Below are positions 11,513 to 22,741 of a DNA stretch of 42,336 nt, in pieces (positions within the stretch are counted from its first letter, which is position 1; the number at the start of each line of letters is the position of its first letter). Origin of the DNA: Perkinsus chesapeaki. Taxonomy: Eukaryota; Perkinsozoa; Perkinsida; Perkinsidae. The notes below the pieces were generated by a model. That model saw only the letters and a list, made by a program, of their open reading frames with translations, was not told the DNA's origin and ran no database searches. The stretch spans positions 1-42,336 of the forward strand of contig JAAPAO010000289.1 of the NCBI GenBank assembly GCA_013115145.1. Direction: 5' to 3'. Both the position numbers and the translations under genes were made by a program.

Positions 11513-12828
11513 TGGCGAGTAGCTTGAACGTGTTTGATTCACTGAGTGAATTTCACTTATGGACATTTATGGAAACTTTTCCAAGGTGATATCTCTCGTT
11601 GAGTTCACAACGGCCTAGGAGTATTTGTTTGCGTAATCTACCGGGTAGTATTTTTGTCCCTGGACCGTTAGACGGCCTGTATACTAATGTTTCTCCGATC
11701 GCCGTGACATAGCTCCTTTGGGATTCCCCGGAAATCATTCCCGACAGTAGGTAGTGACACTTTAGATAAACAGTGTTAATCTCGTTCAAAATGCTGCGTG
11801 ACTGCCTTGGCTTTACACCGTTTAGGCGTGGCTCGTTTCTGCGGTCAGCTGTTTTATTAAAATGAAATTATAAATGAAATAATAATTCGAGTCATTGTAG
11901 CTCTAATCTGCAATGGTATCACTAATAGTGATTCATTATATAACCTACTAAGTGCTATAACTATTTATATTACATAACTTTCATACTACAATTTGTTGTC
12001 TACAACCAAGCCTCCCCTGGTGGTACTTGGGATGCATGCATAAGTGCCACGTTGTCAAGTTGGCAATGTCAACGCAGGCACTGCCTGCCGGGCACCATTA
12101 TTTTTCTTGAAATGATCTCGCATGCTTACATCGTAAGCCTAACAGACCATCTCTGCTCTAGGTCCGAGCGTTGCATGCAATTCGAATGATTTGACCGCTT
12201 GGGAATTGGGACTCAAATCGAATTTGAGGTGTATACTGTACACTGTATAGTATATCCCCAGCACTAGGGAGTTACGTGAATAAGATTTATTACCCCAACA
12301 AGTGTTTGTTCCTTGTGAGGAAATGTGGTGCCGATAATCCCAATGTTACCGTGAGCCTTTTGGGTGATCTACATGCCTCTAGTTGATATGTCTGTCCGTT
12401 CAGTAGATGGTCTACGTCTCTCCGGTCTGTGCATTGACTATTGATTCTATGATTCATCTACTTTCTGCGGTTCGTACTTGAAACTAGTGAAGGGGTCAAT
12501 CTAAGTTTGAAACACGTCATGTTTGTGATAGATACCGTATCTATGTGAACTCATGATCCTAAGGTTCACGCTCTGTGAACTACACTGTAGTCACTACAGC
12601 GGTTAGTGGTATCTGTGGGTGACGTAGATGGTTTTGTTTTGAACATCAAGTATTGGCTGCGTGAGCTGTCTTTCTTTATGGCTTACTTATGATCCGTGGG
12701 TGATCCACCCGCTCCTGGTGTTACACCAGTGGTGTATATGTCAACTAATGACCCAGTGGGTGGTCTACGACTCTCTGGTCTATGAACTAACTGGTCAAAA
12801 TATCAGTGATACTATGAATGGTCTAGAT
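11513..12828. other. Gene-poor region after CTR9
   Basis: About 1.3 kb with no exon I can support. From roughly 12.35 kb it shows scattered degenerate repeats (ggtctacg..tctc.ggtctatg near 12410 and 12765) related in style to the tandem repeat that follows. Confidence 0.5.
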
Positions 12829-13446
12829 GTTTTTGTTCGTATGGGTACTGACGGGCTAATGGTGATCCGTTTTGTTGTCCGTCCGTTGACTCATGGCATC
12901 GTCGGTGATGCACGTTTTTGCGGTTTGTACGTGAACTAGCGAGTCACTAGTAGTGACAACGTCATACCTTTAAATGTTGATTTTCTGTTCGTGGAGCACT
13001 GATGCAACTGATGAGTTATTGATACTGGGTTGATGGGCCGGGTTATTATGGACTTCTCAGAAGCAACTGGTGTTTTTGTTTGTATGCGTACGATNNNNNN
13101 NNNNNNNNNNNNNNNNNNNNNNNNNNNNNNNNNNNNNNNNNNNNNNNNNNNNNNNNNNNNNNNNNNNNNNNNNNNNNNNNNNNNNNNNNNNGCCGGGTTA
13201 TTATGGACTTCTCAGAAGCAACTGGTGTTTTTGTTTGTATGCGTACTGATGGGCTAAGGGTGATATGTTTTTTGTCTGTCCGTTGGCTCATGGCATCGTC
13301 GGTGATCTAGGTTTTTGCGGTTTGTACTCGAACTAATGGCTATGTCGTAGCTTCGAATAATGCTTTTTCGTTCGTGGAGTACTGATGCAACTGATGAGTT
13401 ATTGATACTTGATTGATGGGCTAGGTCATTATGGACTTCGTAGAAG
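12829..13446. repeat. Degenerate tandem repeat, unit about 230-240 bp
   Basis: Recurring blocks include tgtttttgtt(c/t)gtatg(g/c)gtactga (about 12829, 13071, 13226), gactcatggcatcgtcggtgat-like sequence (about 12890, 13280) and gatgcaactgatgagttattg (about 13001, 13385). Spacing outside the assembly gap is about 228-242 bp. No long frame is conserved between copies, so this looks like non-coding satellite-type DNA. Confidence 0.75.
13095..13191. other. Assembly gap of 97 N
   Basis: Run of N inside the tandem repeat. The 55 bases before it (13037-13091) and the 55 bases after it (13192-13246) are identical, so its size and even its existence are doubtful. Confidence 0.97.
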
Positions 13447-13573
13447 CTCAGCTGTCACGAGTACCACCATGATACCGCAGTTTTGTGAGCAATGTTCACT
13501 TGACGTCTCTCGTGAGCAGAACTAAGGCATTCTATGCAAATAGCGCCATGCTTTTGCTTGCGAGTCGTTTCCT

Positions 13574-14041
13574 GTGCAAACAAAGTTTGTAGTGCCTGAT
13601 ATTCACGAGACCCGTCCGCAGGATTTTTTGTGCCCCCCTCTCTTTTCCTCTGGACGAACTCACCATAATGATTCCAACCACAGCGTCGTCTATCGAGAAT
13701 GTCTCTGCGAAACCGCAGACTATGCAGTAAGTGGCAACAGTTACAGTTGGCAGCTGTGGATTTCACAGTGTGGAAGCTCCTTTGGTTTAAACTGTGGGCA
13801 GCCTTGCAGTTCGCACTACCAGTGCAGTGCAGGGTCTGCGCTACCTCATCTGGACGGCTGTCAAAAACTGGAACTCTTCGCTTTCAGGCAGTTCATCGTT
13901 CAATGTGCGACCGCTGAAGACACGCGGAATCTAATGGCATTCATAAGCAAAAGCCCCGGCATAGCTTGCTATCAGAGAGTGAACCCAGAAAGTAAGATCG
14001 TGTATCATCAGCCTATCGGCAGCCGGCGACCTGTCACGTAG
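13574..14041 (+). CDS. Hypothetical cysteine-containing frame, 155 aa (uncertain)
   Basis: An uninterrupted frame with clustered cysteines (CGSSFGLNCGQPC). I do not recognise it. A competing minus-strand frame over about 13455-13880 is also open and looks equally protein-like (GAICIECLSSAHERRQ), so strand is undecided. No flanking exon could be joined to either one. Confidence 0.2.
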   Translation: MQTKFVVPDIHETRPQDFLCPPLFSSGRTHHNDSNHSVVYRECLCETADYAVSGNSYSWQLWISQCGSSFGLNCGQPCSSHYQCSAGSALPHLDGCQKLELFAFRQFIVQCATAEDTRNLMAFISKSPGIACYQRVNPESKIVYHQPIGSRRPVT

Positions 14042-14864
14042 CTCCTAGGGCATGACGCGTGATAGACGCCCGACGCATGGGCGACGGGGATCTCTAAAAT
14101 CGCAAGGATTGCTATTGTTGCCCACCCGGGTACCCAGAAGGCGCTCCCGCCCACATCGGGACTGCACGGAGTTGATTCCGCTGCACAATACAGTTGATAC
14201 GACTCCTGAAGGTTGATCAGAGCATTTCTTCCCCGTAGTGGGTCGAGCTCTATTCTTCACTGTTTCAGCTTGGACGCAACGTCTCCCGTCACCACCGATG
14301 ACGCCTCGCGAACTGGAATCGCCAGGAGCTCTCTGCGCAAAAGGCATTACATCGAAGGGAATAGATTATGATGCGAGCATCGGCGAGGAGAGGTCTCCTT
14401 TGGTTCTGAGCGGCCCCTGTATAGTAGAAGACAAGACTGATGCCCCACAGCGGGCCGATGGAAAGGAAGGTCATGACTCGCACTGTGAGTTGGACTGGAA
14501 ACGATAGATGAGTGTTCGCCGAGCACTGTTCGGTCACCAGTGGCTCTTCCACTAACACGAGGTTTCCCTTGTGTGCGTGTAATACATGGTCTACCTTGTG
14601 CGTGGTCCCATCCTGGTGGTGCGGCTTCCATGCTGTCCCGTGGCCGTCCACAGGTTATCTTTTCGACCGTTTTTTATATCACCGATGCAGGGCAAGTATG
14701 CTATCGCTGTGCAAGCTTCGTCACATCCACGAAACCTCGGATTCCGAGGATATATCCCGAGTGCTTTCGTCGGATAGTGTGGACTCCACACTGTGGAGGT
14801 CCTATGATCGTTACCTCCATATTATAGACCGTCAAGTTATAGAGTCCATAGTATAGACTATATT
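14042..14864. other. Unresolved region upstream of first chromodomain gene
   Basis: Short frames exist on both strands (e.g. 14238-14507 plus, 14289-14651 minus) but none shows a domain or joinable exon. A quasi-palindrome (agtgtggactccacact, 14776-14792, then ctccacactgtggag) and short AT-rich inverted repeats lie within 90 bp of the next start codon. Confidence 0.4.
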
Positions 14865-15966
14865 ATGAAGGTGGCGACCGTATCAGCTAAGGCTATAACA
14901 CAATCAACCTCAGAACTTCCCCGTCGAGCTTGTGATAACCGGGCATGGCTTTCTAGCGGTAACCGCTTCGCAACACTCTGTTTCTATGTTTCTCAGCTCT
15001 AAGCACCCTCGAAGATGACTCGATTCCAGCTGGGGTGGATGATGTTTTGAGGAGCCCAGTGGTACTTCGCCAGGGCGATGCAGTGAAAGGGAAGGCGGCA
15101 GGGCCGCTTCTTAAACGGACGCCGCGGTCGAGTAGACGCACAGCACAGCGGAATGCTAAGGAGCCAGCGCCACTACCTGCGAAAGTGTCAAAGTCGAGTG
15201 CCGCCGCCCAGGATGACGAGACGTCGACCAAGGACTCGTCGACCCGACGAGTGAAGAGCACGGGGAAATCGTCGAAACAGTCACAAAAATGTGCTTCGAA
15301 TACTAAGAAAAATTCTAAATCCCAGTCGGTCTCAAAAAGTCCTGCGACTGCCAACAGCCATCCAATGAGCCTTGATGTTGCCGATAAGAAAATGGAGGCC
15401 GGCGGACGTATTAGTTCAGATAAGTAAGAGCTGCTCTTAAAGAACATCTCCATATTTCGCTTTATCTTGACATCTTCTCAATCACTTTAGGTTCCGCCAA
15501 GGATTTGTTTCTCCTAAAACCGGTAAGGTGGTATTTGTAGTGCGAGATATACTAGGTTACCGAAGGATACACCACGCAAGACAGTAAGTTGTCGCCCATA
15601 TCTCGGCGCACAATTTAGCCTCTCGCTTCAACTGACAAGCTCGATTATAGAGTTTTGTTAGGTATAAGGTTGCATGGGAAGGCTATTCCGATTCAGAGGC
15701 TACCTGGGAACCAGCTGCTAATATCCCGGCAGCGGAGTGGAAAGAGGTGCGTTTCGAGAGCCTTTTCTCCCTCGGGTTGCTGGTCTCTTTATTCGTCATA
15801 GCTCTACCCGTCTATCAGAAATGCATATTCCTCCGTGCTTCAGGAATGTGCTGATGCTCGAAGAAAGTACGAGCTCGAGAATAAGCGAAGATCCGGAGTA
15901 AAGAGACCGAGAGACCCCGAAGTGCTTTCAGAGTTCGATGATGGTGACTTAATTCCATTGGATTAA
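14865..15966 (+). CDS. Chromodomain protein 1, 276 aa, five exons
   Basis: Likely chromatin reader. Exons 14865-14958, 14997-15423, 15491-15583, 15653-15746 and 15844-15966 sum to 831 nt in one frame from ATG to TAA. The first ~160 residues are a disordered Lys/Ser/Arg-rich region suited to nucleic acid contact. The chromodomain follows at about residues 178-238: VFVVRDILGYRR, then VRYKVAWEGYSDSEATWEP, with the aromatic cage positions plausibly filled by the conserved Trp residues. The C-terminus ends acidic (EFDDGDLIPLD). No chromoshadow domain is visible, so it is not a standard HP1. The exon 3/4 acceptor (TATAGAG) is an unusual choice, forced by codon phase. The first intron is 38 nt. Confidence 0.85.
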
Positions 15967-16858
15967 TAAGAACTCCTTTTTGTGAAGTTGCTCGAATCGT
16001 TGTTACTATTTTCGCCTGTGCAACCGTCGTTTAGAGAATATCTCCTTCTGTTCCATCTGCTCTAATGCTGCTGCTCATCTGAATGTACTTAATGCACCAT
16101 ACTTATGTTGTTGTAGTCGTGTTGTGACACGGGAACGGGTGAACATATCCGAACCTAATGGGAGCCATCTCAGCAGCCGGTAGACGGGCTTTAATCTCCC
16201 GTGTCTCTCAGCCGATACTTCCATATCCTATAACTTCCCATGCCTCACTGGAGGAGCTATGCCTTCGACTGGGCCAAGCTTGGCTTCCTAGGAATGGTGC
16301 CGGCTGCTGCTGCTGCTGATCAACCTTCCAAAGGCCCTCATCTCATCAGCAGTCAGATGTCGGATGAAACGGCGGGCGCGCGCCGGTAATTCTCGTCTGC
16401 TGGCTCAGGCTCCAAGACTTCCAGACTGAGGTGTCGGTTTGGCTTCATAAGGTCTATCAAGCTGCCTGGGTCGAACAGCCTAGAGTTGTGTAAGTCTCAT
16501 ACCGATTTCCCCATCGGAAGCCCCCCTACCATTTGGCCCTTTGTGATGCATTACTAATAACAATACTGTCTGTTGTTTGGTCATGCTGACAGTTAGGTCT
16601 TGCCGATGGCGATTTGCCATGAAATGTTAGTTTCCATGTTTCTACTAACAGGGGTTCGTCGCCCACAACAACAGCAGGAGCTCGACATAGCTTGCTGCTC
16701 CTAATCGCCGGTCTTTGTATATTTGTACGCTTTCCTGACACACTCGAGTCAACCTTCATCGGCCTACCTCCGATGCTCCATCATCAGGTTCGATCTTGCC
16801 TCGTTCATTCTTGGCTTCTCCTCGGTAACTCTGATCTTCGTGCTGCTCCTCAGACAGT
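15967..16858. other. Spacer between the two chromodomain genes
   Basis: About 0.9 kb with a short CTG run (about 16305) and no exon I can defend. The upstream exon of the next gene may lie here: a frame starting near 16723 has a hydrophobic stretch, but it does not join cleanly to the chromodomain exons. Confidence 0.4.
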
Positions 16859-18190
16859 ATGTCTTCAACGCTAGCAAAGAAGGTAACAACAACCTGCCAC
16901 CCAGCTCGGTTTGGTATCTTTTCGCAGCCGGGAGATCCCCACGTAAGAGCAAACCCTCGCCGATATCCGTTCGTGATTCGGCCTACAACAAGGGTTCGTC
17001 CGCTAAGAGGAGAGGAAGCACTAGTCGAGGCGGCGCCACCGGCCACCGCGAGCACCCCGCCAAGGACAGGTGGACATTCTTAGCTGATCTGCGCTTCTTT
17101 GTTTTTAGCCTTCGGGGTCCAGAATCGCGCCTGTCAGGTCTGCCGGCGCCAGTAGGCCCTCAACCTCAGCCCAGAGTTCAACCGCTCCTCAACCGGCGAG
17201 GTCACCCGGCCACAGAGCCAAGCCGAAGTCGCACTCGTCGAGAACGAGCACTCCGCAAAATCAACTCACGCCCAGATCCTCAATCTTGAACAGTGATAGT
17301 CCCGAGGATCATATCAGATCACGGTATCACCGCGCGCCACGAAATTATGTCGTACATGAGCTTTGCAGAATCGCCGGCAGACCGAGTCCGGTTCCCACAA
17401 AGATTGCCGGTGATGACGGAAAGGTGTACGAAATTGACAGTATCGTAGACTCTAGAAACAATGGGGAAGTCGAAGAGTAGGCTGGCGGACGCCGCCGAAA
17501 CAGCAGTGCTGTTATTAGGTTCCTCGTAACATGGGTTGGCTATCCTCCAACTTCGAGCACTTGGGAGCCTGGCCAGAACTTGCCAATGTAAGCTCTTGTC
17601 CCGGGCAGCAGCAGTGTTGCCAGCAGCAGGCTGTCAGGCATCTTATCGACGAGTTCAAGGAGTTCTCGTCCTCATCGAGAGCTCGCCGTCACGTGAAGCC
17701 ACCGCCGTCAGATTCTGAGTAGCTGAGAGGCTTCAAGCGTTGAGGGAGAAGTATATCAAACGTATAATAGAGAATGCAGATGAGAATACTAAATGCCGTC
17801 TTCTGGTCGGCGGTGACCAATACTCTTACACTTCTCTGCAGTCTGGCTTTTGTTATGGTCAATCAAATTTGTAAGTGCTGTCAGGATTCTTCCTCGTTCC
17901 CATACCTTCAAAAATGTCATCTTGCCGTATCGCTGGATGTGCTGGCGTCCACAAGCTCATCCGATCGCTGCTGGCCATCGGATACTTCGGCATGGCCGTG
18001 GAGGAGACAGCGGGCACAACGGCGAAGAGGAGCGGTGAACAAGAGTGCTGGATGACTAAGTGAGAAGCGAGCCCTCTTATGTGGCCGGCATGAGTCTCTT
18101 TAGAATTGCAGAATCATGGGATGAAGCCAGCGAATGGTGGTGGAAGGTTTATAAGGTCACTTGGGAGGACCAGCCTCAAAACGTGTAGGT
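16859..18190 (+). CDS. Chromodomain protein 2, limits approximate
   Basis: A second chromodomain gene. The open frame over about 17113-17476 is Ser/Pro/Arg-rich and ends KVYEIDSIVDSRNNGEVE. A 27-nt intron (17477-17503) restores phase into exon 17504-17587 with VIRFLVTWVGYPPTSSTWEP, completing a chromodomain of the (V/I)xWxGY...TWEP type. Further protein-like frames follow at 17720-17872 (REKYIKRIIENADENTKCRL), 17890-18060 and 18091-18186 (WWKVYKVTWEDQPQ). The last could be a chromoshadow-like segment, which would make this HP1-like; that is a guess. ATG at 16859 (MSSTLAKK) is a candidate start, but phase to the next exon is unresolved. Confidence 0.6.
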
Positions 18191-18721
18191 GCTGGGGGTT
18201 GGTGCTGTCATCTGGGGGTGGTCAGGTATAATCTAATTGCCATCACCTTCTCCTTTATTATTATTGTTATAAGCTTTATACTTGGATCCAAGCACATCAG
18301 TAGAACTATTGAGGAGGACGGTAAGCTTGCAGCCACAGTTTATCGTTTGCATTGCCGCTGCTGCTGCCTTGATATCTCAAATACTCATTGTGTAGCCGAA
18401 GCAGTCTCCTCGGAGGTGGTTGGTGTGATGTACTCTGGTCGACCGAGTCGGCATAGTTTCGTCGGGGCACGAGAACTTCTGATTTATAAGTATTATTGGT
18501 TATATAAGTTAGCGCTTGAATTAATCCGTATATCGTTATAATGTAATAAATTAATATAGTAGATGAATCATATATGAAAGCTTGGCTAACGGAGATGTCC
18601 CGCAGCCTACGGGCTACTAACCCATATAAAATTTTATACGGGCCGTCGGAAAATAAACTTATGAGTGGCGGCATGGGAACCAAGTGCGCTCTATCTGCTA
18701 TTGAATCGCTCTGTATGATAA

Positions 18722-19233
18722 AGCATTTGCATATCCAAGGTCGACGCACGCATCTTGAATGCTCAGCTCGTATCCATGCCGCGTCCGCTGATGCTGTTAT
18801 CGAAGCAGCCGATGACTCGCAGGAAGATGAAGGTGGCGAAGATGCATCAGCTCCTGAGGAGGAGGGAGATGAGATGGCAGCGAAGAAGAAGGCTCCCAAG
18901 AAGTCTAGCAAAGCCAGCACCAGTAGCAAGGCTCGAGGTCGCTCTACTGAGCGTAAAGGTGACGAGGCGGAGCCTAAGAAAGGGTGAGCTGCGAAGGTGG
19001 AGACCAGCGTTGACCGTGGATGGCTGCTACAGGTCAACGAAGACCAAGGCTCGTTCAACCTCTCGAGCAGCCCGTCCAGCAACACCGGTCTCGCCAGCCA
19101 GCTCAGCCAAGTCTGGAAAAGGGTAATCGACAGCAGCAGCCGGCGGCGGCGGCGAGCTGCTGGCATTGACGGTGATGCACTCAGGACCCCGAAGAGCTCG
19201 AATAAGCGCCGCTCGAGCCGTCCAAGAGCGTGA
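18722..19233 (+). CDS. Acidic/Lys-Ser-rich nuclear tail exons
   Basis: Three exons join in phase: one ending at 18983, then 19033-19122 and 19185-19233 (TGA). Introns are 49 nt (18984-19032) and 62 nt (19123-19184). The peptide goes from an acidic block (DDSQEDEGGEDASAPEEEGD) to an H1-like basic tail (AAKKKAPKKSSKAS, TPKSSNKRRSSRPRA). The composition is typical of chromatin or nucleolar proteins. The 5' end is unresolved: it could be a separate gene or the C-terminus of chromodomain protein 2, whose exons lie about 0.5 kb upstream on the same strand. I give no specific function. Confidence 0.6.
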
Positions 19234-19402
19234 GGGTGAATTCATTCCATTAATGATAATTGTCGTCGTCATCAGCTGGTGATCACTACTTACCTATCCG
19301 ACTGCTATTATGATAATGCAAGTAGTGACGGTCGACAGTTGTTGAGTTTCCTGTTGGGCGGAGGCAGCGGAGCGACGCGGTACCAGAAGGTTTTAGTGAT
19401 CG

Positions 19403-20426
19403 ATGGTTTTATATTTAAACATTGAGGTTAAGAACAGCGATAGTATTGTGGAAGATAACATCGAAAGGCGAGCAGGCCGAGGGTTTCTGAGTAGGCATGC
19501 AGATCGCTCCGCCGATGATGACGACAGAGAGACTATCAGGTCAAATAATGTACCAGCTTGCATCATTGATAATCCACGACAGTGCTGTAACGGACAGGGT
19601 AGCCACAGCATGCTTGGAGGGGCTTGAGGCCACGCTGAAGGGACAGCATAGCTTACAGGTGGGGAATATAGGCTGCTATTTTACGTGAAAAATAGATAAC
19701 ACAGTCTTACTGCGTGACTGGGATGATTGCCTTATGTCGTAACTGCGCAGCAAATCGATCAACCGTTTCATGTGCTCCGCTGAATTCAATAATATCAAGT
19801 TGAATGGTTCGACACTGGACAAATTATTCTAAAAATGCGTAATCCTTGTATGATGCTGCAGCAGCCTTTGTGTTTTTGGTAGGTCGAGGTCACCAAGCGA
19901 GGAGTTTGGGGCAACTACTTTGTCCTTGAAATACGTCTGGTTGGTGTCCCCTATGATGCCGTTAGCAAAAGTAAAGGATTACTTATCGGAGGTGAGCTGC
20001 TGCTGCTCACCAGAAGCACATTTTGAAATGCAATGGCGGCCTGCTGGTAGGTATGATAAACCTTTTCAGAGTAACAGCGTGCTCTGATGCTTCCTACACG
20101 AATGTCATGGTCTTCCGAAACGCAGAGAGACTCTTAGAGCAACGATTGCCAGCTGAAGTGGCGGAGAAGCTGGCTGAGAATGGCGTAGAGGCCGACGTCG
20201 TTATAAAGGTAAAGTGTCACCGGAGGTGGTGATGGCAGTGACTTTCTGGCAGAGCAATAAGGAGGAACAAGAACTCTACCAAACGATTATGATACATCAA
20301 GTTGTTCGGGACGAGGATTCTGATGATGATTCTGACTGGTCAATCGAGAAGGAATACGTTATTGTCGATCCCGTGCAAGATGGAACAACAACGACGAGGT
20401 CGAGGATCCATGCGCTGAGTCGATAA
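19403..20426 (+). CDS. Unrecognised protein with acidic C-terminus, about 4-5 exons
   Basis: Exons 19503-19658, 19883-19991, about 20072-20208 and 20253-20426 join in phase (last intron 44 nt). Segments include ERLSGQIMYQLASLIIHDSA, KRGVWGNYFVLEIRLVGVP, RNAERLLEQRLPAEVAEKL and the acidic DEDSDDDSDWSIEKEY before the stop at 20424-20426. A candidate first exon begins at ATG 19403. The middle looks like a helical region followed by a beta-rich segment. I do not recognise the family. Exon 3 needs an AGAG acceptor, the same oddity as in chromodomain protein 1. Confidence 0.6.
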
Positions 20427-20831
20427 CACTCGTGGTGACATGTGTACACTGATCTACACAATTCTGATAAACTGTCCTCTTCATCCATGAATCTCTTAAA
20501 CGGTATCAATTTCATCTATCATCACTGAGATAGAACAACAGCAGCCGTTTTGAGTTACCCAGCGGAGTGGCAGTCATAGCAATCGATGAAGCAAAAAGAT
20601 CAACGTGGACACATGTGGATCTTCGAGATACCAGCTTGGCATGACATTGTCAAACACTCTCAAACCACGATAAAAAAATGGCATGGTTTGGTATAGTTGA
20701 GGTTAGAGAAATTACTAGGAAAGGCAATCACATGTTTCGATGGGAAAAAGTACGCAATAGGACAAACGCCACACTGCGTCAACCAGCTCCACGAAAAGGG
20801 TCGAAATAGTAGAAACAAGTTTTAATCAGAC

Positions 20832-21655
20832 ATGTCGATATCAGTGGAGGACTTGCGGCATCGCTTCACAGAATTCCAAGTTGACGGATGCATCGACGTG
20901 GTGGCATTCCACAATTTAGTAATCAAAATAATATATCTCAGCGAGTCAGCTTACAATTAGCAGGTGCGAGGCTGCTGCTGCCTGGGAGAGCCTGTCATGA
21001 GCGACGGTATGATTATGACCCTTTTCAAATTGCTGGATGTGTCTCGTCGAGGGGTACTTAATTGGTCCGAATTCGAAAGGTGCGTTTGTGGGTTTGGCGG
21101 TCGAGCGATCTCGAGCTGCCAGGCTGCCATCGTTACTTTTGAGTATCTCACTGAAGCCCAGCCATCCGGGGGACCCGCTCCCCCCGCCGGGCATCATCGA
21201 AGTGCCTCCGATTGCCAACCCGATGAGCTCTATGGTGCGACCGCTTCGGTGAGATTCACAAACCCCTTTGACGAAGCATCCTTTTGATAGGTTGTCGTTG
21301 CCAAGAGTGGAGGAGGGCTGTCTCTCGGAAGGCACCACGTGGGCAAGACTAGGGCTTGACATTGAAGATGATATTTCTTTGGCGACGCGGTAAGTACGGT
21401 GTAGGACAGCAACACTGAATCTCACTTTTGACAGGTCGATGTCTCGGAGACAAGAAAAGACGCAGTTCAAGCATCACAGGACTCTTCAGCGGTTTGGGAA
21501 ACATGAGGATGCCTTCACAGGAAATCCGCGGGACGTCTCAATAGGTCCTAAGGTGTCACTTTACATATCGATATTGCGTTATCATTCCGAGACAGACGTC
21601 AGCATCGCCGATGGCAACCACCGCAGCGCTCGCGAGCGGCAAGCGGCATTTTGAG
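20832..21655 (+). CDS. EF-hand-containing protein
   Basis: Probable calcium-binding protein. ATG at 20832 (MSISVEDLRHRF) leads to exon 1. A 42-45 nt intron ending near 20983 joins to a frame with one recognisable EF-hand, LFKLLDVSRRGVLNWSEFER: loop positions Asp1, Ser3, Gly6, Leu8 and Glu12 are present, but position 5 is Arg, so calcium affinity may be weak. Downstream frames are Pro-rich (PPPGIIEVPPIANP) and then basic (SMSRRQEKTQFKHHR); exon joins there are not certain. The calcineurin-B or calmodulin-like families usually have several EF-hands, and I see one clear copy plus a possible degenerate one in exon 1. Confidence 0.55.
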
Positions 21656-22741
21656 GACTTGGCAGCGCTGGAGTACATGCGAATCGCGTCGGTAGATGAA
21701 TCCGTTAATGCATGGCTAAGAACTGGTCGACCGCCTTTACTTTGAAAAATGTCAGTTTGTGTTTAAAAAGTTATCAAGTTGGAGTCACGGATTATCGTAA
21801 CTCTGCTGCTGTGATTCGTGTAGCTTGGATGCTTCCCACCGCGCCGTGAGAAAAGTCTCTGGTCTATGATGTGGGACGATAAAGTCCTGATAATAATGCC
21901 ACACGTGGTGTCCATGCAGCGTCACAGTAATTTGACGTCGTTCGGCACTTAATCTTCTCCATCGCGTCGATGAAACCGCCGACTGTTGAACACAAGATTC
22001 GCTGTCTTGGGTAAATTGGACATGACTAGTATGACAATTCTTGTAACATTTATATCACTCCCTTATATAGCGAGGCTCCGAATTCGACTTGATGTCCGCC
22101 GAGAAGGCCGCCAGACAGTCCTCCAGTCTGAAACACAATTCCACCCGAAAGAGCGGCAGGCCATTACTTCTGCGCCAGCTCGTGCACGCGCTCGAGATCA
22201 CTTCGCTGCTGACCACCGCGGCCTTTCCGTGCCAGTTTCCGGAAGGCATCCCTAATATTTATAATTGAAATGATCAACATTACCGCCCTACCGTTTTATC
22301 GCATTCTCAAGTCTCCCAATCTCGCGAGCGAGCAATCGTGCAGCGACTTGTCGGCACCTGCCAAGAGCTGTGCTCGCTGAGCCGAGTCACAAATCACCGC
22401 TCCTGAGAAGCCTTCAGTCGTTCCGTGGCGATCTGTACAAATCGACATAGGGAGGAGATGCCAGCGGGATACTGACAAGACCGATAAGATGACAGCGATT
22501 TCGGCGTCGTTGGGTCACCGTAATTGGTCCTGTTTTCGCGACATCTGTGCTGCTGCTTGTGGCGCTGGTATTAGCGTCCCGTGGAAGGGAAACCGTGCGG
22601 TGCGGAGGTATCTGAGAAGGCTCTTGACAAAGATCTGAGGGCTAGCCGCACTAGTCCAGTATCAAGCCCGAAGCAATGGGAGAGAATGATTCGTAATTTC
22701 TCTCTTAATATTGAGTGCTGTAGCTTTAAAGATGAGGAGTA
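21611..22741 (+). CDS. Possible single-pass membrane protein, exons incomplete
   Basis: Protein-like frames occur at 21611-21745 (HFEDLAALEYMRIASVDE), 22093-22269 (ATG; MSAEKAARQSSSLKHNSTRK) and 22500-22741. The last has a hydrophobic run, VTVIGPVFATSVLLLVALVL, followed in another frame by KALDKDLRASRTSPVSSPK. A 28-nt intron within the hydrophobic codons would fix the frame but would remove part of the putative membrane span, so topology is uncertain. These frames may belong to more than one gene. I name no family. Confidence 0.3.

Noticed and set aside
14953-15453. 166-codon minus-strand open frame
   Set aside because: Antisense shadow of exon 2 of chromodomain protein 1, which is supported by phase and domain.
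18306-19166. 286-codon minus-strand open frame
   Set aside because: It is antisense to the Lys/Ser-rich exons, whose codon bias keeps the opposite strand open. The plus-strand exons join in phase and end in a basic tail.
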